DNA of 64,000 bases from Chionis minor (Eukaryota; Chordata; Aves; Charadriiformes; Chionididae): positions 114,348-178,347 of the forward strand of contig VZSF01009053.1 in the NCBI GenBank assembly GCA_013398295.1, in the 5' to 3' direction. The position numbers and the translations under genes are program-made. Positions 58,101 through 64,000 of the stretch are shown piece after piece. The notes beneath the pieces were generated by a model. It searched no databases and was not told the DNA's origin. It saw only the letters and a program-made list of their open reading frames with translations. Numbering within the stretch: position 1 is the stretch's first letter; each line of letters starts with the position of its first letter.

Positions 58101-60570
58101 CCTCCATGGCTTTTGCCATGAAATGGGATGGAGGAAGGGTCACCCCTGTGCTGCAGGGTAGGAATCACCCAGCCACAGGGCTCTGTACTCACACTGCCCC
58201 TTTTTTCTTTCTTTCCTAGTTCAAGCTCCCAAACTACAGTTTCCCCGGCTCTTCTCACGTGTTGTTTTAGCACTATTATTAGTTTCCAAGTTGCATTATT
58301 GCTAGTTTCTAAGTCGCAGCATGTACAGCAGCCCTGCCTGCGACAGCTAGCGTGGCTTGCAGAGCTCCCGCTGCCCAGTGGTCCCCTACCCACTCTCCGC
58401 TGCCTGTTTTGGGGATCAGCGCCCCAGGACCGTCCCCAGCCGGTGCTCCCAGGGCCAGGCAGGAGCTGGGGGTGACGAAGCCACCGTATTTCAGCAAGCG
58501 GGGATGAGTCAGTGTCGCAGAAATGCCAGCTCACGGGGGAGGACGCAGCATCAGCAAGAAACCTGCCCTGGCTTGTAACGGGAAAAAGATGTTTCTCTGC
58601 CCTACCCAGCCCAGGGCCTGTCATGGATCAGGAAGAGAGAAAACTCCCTGACAGCGCGTGCCAGGGACATGCCAGCAGCTGCAGCGGGCTGGCACCCACT
58701 CGGGAGGACGGAGCCAGGATTTGTTATTCCCCAGGGCTGCCCACCTTCCTGGCAGTTCGCCTGTTTTAAACCAACCTCCAGCATCTCCTCTGGCAGACGG
58801 CTCCGCGTGTCAGCCTCAGCTCACGTCACTCAACCTCTCCCTGCAGCCGGCACCTCCCAAGGTGGCCGCATCCTGCTGGTGCTGTGGAAGCCTGTCCCAC
58901 CGCTGGGGACACCCCCTGCCCAGACCCCCGGGATGCCACGGGGGAGCCTGGCCCCAAGCAGGTAGCCCAGGCACCTCTAATGCTCTTTGCTGCTGATAAA
59001 GTCCTATCCCAGAGAGATTTATGCATCAGAATGAAATAAAAGTAAAGAAAACAGGCTGTATACTTTGCATTTTCCGAGTCACCACAACTGAAAAATGATT
59101 TCATTGACAAAAGGTATTTATACCGAACGCAGTGCTGTGATAAACGAGCCCCTTCGTAAACCAAATAAATCTACCGGGAAGCGAGTTTTAAGATCTTTCT
59201 TTCTTTCAGTGGACAAGCGGATTTTCCTATGCCATCTGCATGCCACATTTGCGACGGAGTCGAGTATGATGTATAAAGGCACCTCTTCCAACGTCAGGCT
59301 GCTGTTGGGATGGCACAAAACCCGGTGTGATGCACAGCTCAGCGCCACACACCACGGGGGCTGACATCAGTGTCTAATATGAGAAATGGCTTGGGTTTCA
59401 GATCAAAAAGCATGTTATATAATTCAACAGCAACCTCAGGAACTCGCCTTTTCCAGAGCCCTCAAAACCCAAGGCAGCAGTGCCCACATCCGCTTCTGCC
59501 AATGCTCCCGGTGCAAAGTGGCACCGACAGCTTACGGCACACCCCAACTCTCCCTTCTGCTTCAGCTCCTTGTTAGCAAAAAGCTGCATTTTTATTTATT
59601 TTTTTTTTAAAAGGTCTCAACATCTTTTGGTGGTTACAGATTTTAAAAAAGCTTGAAATCATCTTATAAACCTGGAGTTTTAATTATTTCCATGTCGTTT
59701 GCTTTGAAAACCAGCCTTTTCCAGCGGGATGGGCTGACGCACGCTGGCGGGGAGGCTCTGCGGGAGAGACCCTCGCCTCTGCCACCAAGCCCTGGCTGAA
59801 CGTGAGAATTCACAAGTGTCCCCCTTTGGTTCCTTTTTAATTAAGCATGTAATAGGGAAAGACAACTTTAATCGCCCAGCAAGCACTCCCCATATGAAAG
59901 CAGACTTTCTGCTGCTCCTCCCCAGCTGCCGCCAGCGTTGCAGCGTGTCTACTCCGCTCCCTCCTGCCCCCGAGCCGGCAGAAGGGGTCCCTCTCCTGAC
60001 TCGAAGGCTATATTTAGCGCTTTAGGGAAAAAAAAAAATTAAAAAAAATGCAATTTTGCAAACTGTAACTAGAAGAATATGTCATTTTGCAGACGTTTTC
60101 CTCCAGGCCAGACTGCTGGGAAAACATGCGTTTCATTAGCTGCAGTCAAGTCCTGCAGGTGGTCAGGGCGAGGGAAGCCAGCCCCGTGGCGAACGTACTT
60201 GTTTATTGTTCGGGGAAGGGGAAAAAAAGCCTCAAATGATGTCATGAAACCTCCGGACACTGCACTCCCCATGTCTAGAAGTGAGGAGGGACTTGCCAGA
60301 CCCTTTAAAGGTGCTTTTTCCCCCTGCGATGCCAGCAGAGTTGTATCAGGATCGTCATGTGAATCCCGGCTGGCGACTGCAGGGAGCCACCGTAGCTTGG
60401 CTTTATAAATCCCTGCTTCCGTGGGACACCCACAACCCCAGGGGAGCTGGTCCTCATGGAATAGCTCTGTGTTAGAAACGCAGCAAGAGCCGGTGCCGGC
60501 GCCGCAGGCTGAGCAGCCCTCACCCCAAGTGCCCCCACCGTCCCCATGCTGGAGGGAGCCAAGGCAGCAT
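55191..60570. other. Upstream flank between two CR1 copies, no gene recognised
   Basis: About 5.4 kb. It contains a (TTC)10 run at 55928-55957 and A-rich tracts. No exon, RNA gene or other element can be supported. Confidence 0.6.
55928..55957. repeat. (TTC)10 microsatellite
   Basis: Ten perfect TTC units; a pure pyrimidine/purine tract. Confidence 0.95.
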
Positions 60571-61096
60571 AGAATCATAGAGTCACTTGGGTTGGAAGAG
60601 ACCTTCAAGATCATCGAGTCCAACCATAAACCTACACTGCCAAACCCACCCCTAACCCATGTCCCTCAGCACCACGTCTGCCCGGCTTTTAGATACCTCC
60701 AGGGACGGCGATTCCACCACCTCCCTGGGCAGCCTGTGCCAATGCTGGATAACCCTTTCGGTAAAGAAGTTTTTCCTAATACCCAACCTAAACCTCCCCT
60801 GGCACAACTTGAGGCCATTCCCTCTTGTCCTATGGCTTGTTCCTTGGGAGAAGAGATTGACCCCACCTGGCTACAACCTCCTTTCAGGGAGTTGTAGAGA
60901 GTGAGAAGGTCTCCCCTCAACCTTCTCTTCTCCAGGCTGAACAATCCCAACTCCCTCAGCCGCTCCTCATAAGACTTGTTCTCCAGACCCCTCACCAGCT
61001 CCGTTGCCCTTCTCCGGACACGCTCCAGCACCTCAATGTCTCTCTGATACTGCGGTGCCCAAAACTGAACACAGCACTCAAGCTGCAGCATCCGAC
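60571..61096 (-). mobile_element. CR1 LINE 3' fragment with end of ORF2, minus orientation
   Basis: Read on the minus strand, it starts in the C-terminal part of the CR1 reverse transcriptase ORF ([20 protein letters not shown] then [20 protein letters not shown] and [14 protein letters not shown]). It continues through the 3' UTR to the tail, seen on the plus strand as AGAATCATAGAGTCACTTGG. It is 5'-truncated, and its ORF is fragmentary and not functional. The sequence looks young relative to the copy at 40848. Confidence 0.93.
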
Positions 61097-64000
61097 CTTT
61101 GGTGGTGTCCCACAGCAAGCTGGGGGGGTTACAGCCAGGGACCTTCCACTGGGACCAGCCAGGTCCTCACTGGGGACAGCACGCTAACCTGCTTGGCCAG
61201 ACCTTGGGGACGGAGGGTGCCCGGGCAGGGGCCGCAGCGCTGTTTCACCCCGCTCCGCAGTGATCCCGGTGCAGGACACCCCGGCAGCGCCCGGACTGGG
61301 CTCAAACAGCACAACCTGCACCCCGCAGATGCTGGCGATGCCCCAGCACTCCAGTCTGGATCCCTCCAGTCCAGAAAGGCTGCTATAACCATCACCACAG
61401 GACCTCTCAACTGTAAAATTACTACTTCAACTTTTTTTTTCCATACTATCCTACCATGTAAAAAAAAATCTAGGTTTATGTAGCCAAGTCTCTATTACTC
61501 TTAAGTATGATGTATTGTTAAAACATTTATGGAAGCAAAGCCATTCCTTTCATTTAATGTTACAGCCCATGTTATGCTACCTACTCACACCTGAAAACCA
61601 TTTAGGGGAGCTCTAAATTCTCGTTCTGCTGCCGTGCTCGCCTAGGTCTGCTAGAAAAATCAAACCAGAGCGGGTGGATTGGTTTCTCCTCCGCAGCACT
61701 TGGCAGCCTGTCCCAGGCCCCCCCTTTCAGCTGCAGGAATTTATAGAAGAAGAATCTTTTACAGTATTTTTCACTTCACACACATGCACGCAGCCCCTTT
61801 TCATCACCTTTCAAAGCGTTAAGTGGGCCTGGAGCGAATGTGAACGCCTTTGATCCAGCCCTACAGCTACCCAAGCTGTTTTGCAGCCAGAACCCCCATC
61901 CACCACCACACCGGGCAGGGGAAATGCAAAGCAAAGCTGGAACATCCCAAAAAGAAATTTTGCAGGTACTTCTGGCGCTGGGGGGGGGNNNNNNNNNNNN
62001 NNNNNNNNNNNNNNNNNNNNNNNNNNNNNNNNNNNNNNNNNNNNNNNNNNNNNNNNNNNNNNNNGGGGGGGGGTGCTGCTCAAGATTCCCCAACACGAGT
62101 GAACCTGCCCCAGTCTGCCAGCCGGGTTCCCTCCTGCCCGAGGTGGTTTTGTTGCCCTTGCAGAGCTCCCCGAGCTCAGGGCCGGGGAAGCAACGTGCGA
62201 AGACGACAGCGGTCAACGCTTGGGACACCCAGCCTTTTCCTGGCAAAGCACTGACACTAAAAGCCCATTTTTCATTCCCGAGAAGTCCCTGCGCGGGGCA
62301 GGCAGGCTGTGCCCTGCACCTCCTTCCCATTCACTGCACCGCTGGGGAGGACGGGACTGCCTAAGGTTTGGGATTCACATCCTCATGCCAGGACCCTCCA
62401 AGGAGCTCACCAGGACACCCAGCCTCCTCAGCAGCTGCAGGGACAACCGCCCCATTATCACCACAACTGGCCCCAAAGCGCTTCCCTTGGGGAGGGCCCA
62501 GAGCCCCAAATTTCCGTATTTTGTCATTTTGGCTCCTCTGCTCTCTTCCTCCTACACGCGTGCACAGTCACAGACGGACACGAACAATATTGCTATTAAA
62601 ACTCCCAGGCTTATTCACAGAAAAGCATGTAATGCATAAAAAATGAGTGTGCTGCCTCCCCTGCTGCCTGCAGGCAGCTCTCCCCTGCCTGCTCCTCCGT
62701 GGGGGGACGGCGCCGGCTCGCTCTCGCTCACAGGACGGGAAATCGTGGGAAGACACCCAGCACCAGCAGCTGGGCCATAGCAGTCACCCCCCTCCCACAT
62801 CCAGGGCCTTCGGAGGTGATCCCAGCTAAAGGAAGGGGGACATCCCACCCCCCGGGGCTGCTCGGTGTCCCCAGCCCTGCACGGTGCCCTGCTGTGGGAC
62901 GAGCAAGTGGACATGGCACGGCACAACACCCACCCATTGCGGGGGCAGCAGCCCCTGCCAGAGCTCGCCGTGCTCAGCCCTGTGGTCACGGGCGCCTCGG
63001 GGGACATGCGCCAGCAAGGGTGGCACTGGAGTTTTGCCTCGGGGGGGGGGGGGGTTTGGGCCAGGAAAACTGGGGTTTGTGCTAATTCAGAGCGAGGTGA
63101 GAATAGAGACTGATGCTGTTCTCTCCACCTGGAGTTTTCCTACCGGAGAGAGGAGATGGGTGTTTCCACAAGCAGCTCGGATGCTGGCAGCCGCAGAGCT
63201 GCGTTGGTCTGGCTTCATCAGAACGGGGGTCAAGAGCTCCCTTCCCCCTGCAAGGAGCCAGAGCGGAGCCTGGGGACACCCGCAGGGCTCATCTCCCTGG
63301 CACAGGGATACGTTTCCGTGGGACAGGCAGGAGCAAGCCCGCAGTCCCGTGCCCACACGGGCAGCACCCTCCAGAGCGGAGCCCCCAGAGCGCGAGCTCC
63401 CAGCTCCCTCCAGCCTCCTCTACCAGCACTCGGAGCAGCGAGACCGCGAGGTCCTGCGCAGAGAAGCCACCTCTGCAGAGCCCCTGGGCAGCCGCGTGCC
63501 GATGGCCAGCACCGGGATGGAGCTGCACCGCCAGGGCCCCAACAGCAAAGCGCTCAGAGCCACCTGGCACCCACGGGTGCTGCAGCACCCAGCGGTGTCC
63601 AGCAGGCTTTGCTAGAGGTACAACGGAGCTTTGCTAACGGCCACGGACCAACCAGGATGAATCCCATGGTCACTGCGCAGCACCCCCTGCTCGAGCGGCC
63701 GCAGAGCCCGGGCAGAAGCTGCCGACACGGGGCTGCTCACTCACCGTCACCGCTCTCAGGAGATGCACGTGGCAGCAGATGCCACCAATGGGACAAGTGT
63801 CACAGGAGCACGCAGTGGTTCATCCACAGCTGGGCAAAGGGATGCTGCCTCACAGCATCTTTCACGCAGCGGCACGGATCCAGCCTGGGGACTCGCGCAC
63901 TGGCTGCAAAGCTGGGCAGAAAGACTTTGGTGTCTCTCCAGGACAGACACCTGCACTAGGGACACTGCAGGACACCACAGCTCCTTGCAGCACCGGTAAA
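61097..64000. other. Distal upstream flank, no gene recognised
   Basis: About 2.9 kb, including the assembly gap (61989-62064), and becoming GC-rich from about 62650. The longest frames (for example 63156-63959 plus, 267 codons) have compositions expected of GC-rich noncoding DNA, with no domain I recognise. A G run lies at about 63040-63054. Confidence 0.55.
61981..62073. other. Assembly gap bordered by G runs on both sides
   Basis: Eight G residues precede 76 unresolved bases (61989-62064), and nine G residues follow. The true sequence is unknown; the borders suggest a long G-rich tract. Confidence 0.95.

Noticed and set aside
60666..61118. Minus-strand 150-codon frame with a reverse-transcriptase-like C-terminus as a host gene
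   Set aside because: It is the truncated end of CR1 ORF2 followed by the CR1 3' UTR; no intact retrotransposon gene is present.
63156..63959. A 267-codon plus-strand open frame near the window end
   Set aside because: Overlapping long frames exist in all plus frames here, the translation is low-complexity and Pro/Arg/Ser/Ala-rich, and I recognise no domain or splice pattern.
48800..64000. First exon of CORO2B, the expected upstream neighbour by synteny with mammals
   Set aside because: No plus-strand frame carries the conserved coronin N-terminal sequence. The gene probably lies beyond the window.

Overview
This is vertebrate nuclear DNA, almost certainly from a bird. The coding DNA is split into short exons with GT/AG borders and separated by introns, and the main interspersed repeats are fragments of the CR1 LINE typical of avian genomes. 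GC-rich stretches and unresolved poly-G tracts also fit a bird assembly. There are no bacterial operons, CRISPR arrays or insertion sequences.

The window holds one complete protein-coding gene, ITGA11 (integrin alpha-11), on the minus strand. I traced 30 coding exons from the ATG at 48178 to the TGA ending at 1782, all with consistent splice phase. Together they give 3576 coding bases and 1191 residues, close to the 1188 residues I recall for human alpha-11. The gene spans about 46.4 kb; intron 2 (12.6 kb) and intron 1 (7.4 kb) are the largest. In reading order the protein has a signal peptide (exon 1), the first beta-propeller blades (exons 2-5), the collagen-binding alpha-I domain with its metal site (exons 6-9), the rest of the propeller with three DxNxD calcium loops (exons 10-15), the thigh and calf stalk domains (exons 16-28), one membrane helix (exon 29) and a short tail starting LGFFKS (exon 30). 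Integrin alpha-11 pairs with beta-1 at the surface of fibroblast-like cells and binds fibrillar collagen.

Region by region: 1-1781 is a microsatellite followed by the 3' UTR and downstream flank of ITGA11. 1782-28052 holds exons 30 to 3, densely packed. 28053-40664 is intron 2. 40665-48178 holds exons 2 and 1 and intron 1, which contains an old CR1 copy, an unresolved G run and CpG-rich DNA toward exon 1. 48179-48430 is the 5' UTR and TATA-less promoter region. 48566-48796 is a degenerate minisatellite about 0.4 kb upstream of the start codon. 48800-64000 is upstream flank with no gene I can support. It carries two CR1 copies in opposite orientation, a (TTC)10 microsatellite and an assembly gap bordered by G runs on both sides.

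I found no new biological system. The points most worth a second look are the roughly 47-base T-rich tract abutting the exon 10 acceptor, lineage differences in N-glycosylation sites and in the cytoplasmic tail, the promoter-proximal minisatellite, and the G-tract gaps. Comparisons with human alpha-11 are from memory, not from an alignment run here.
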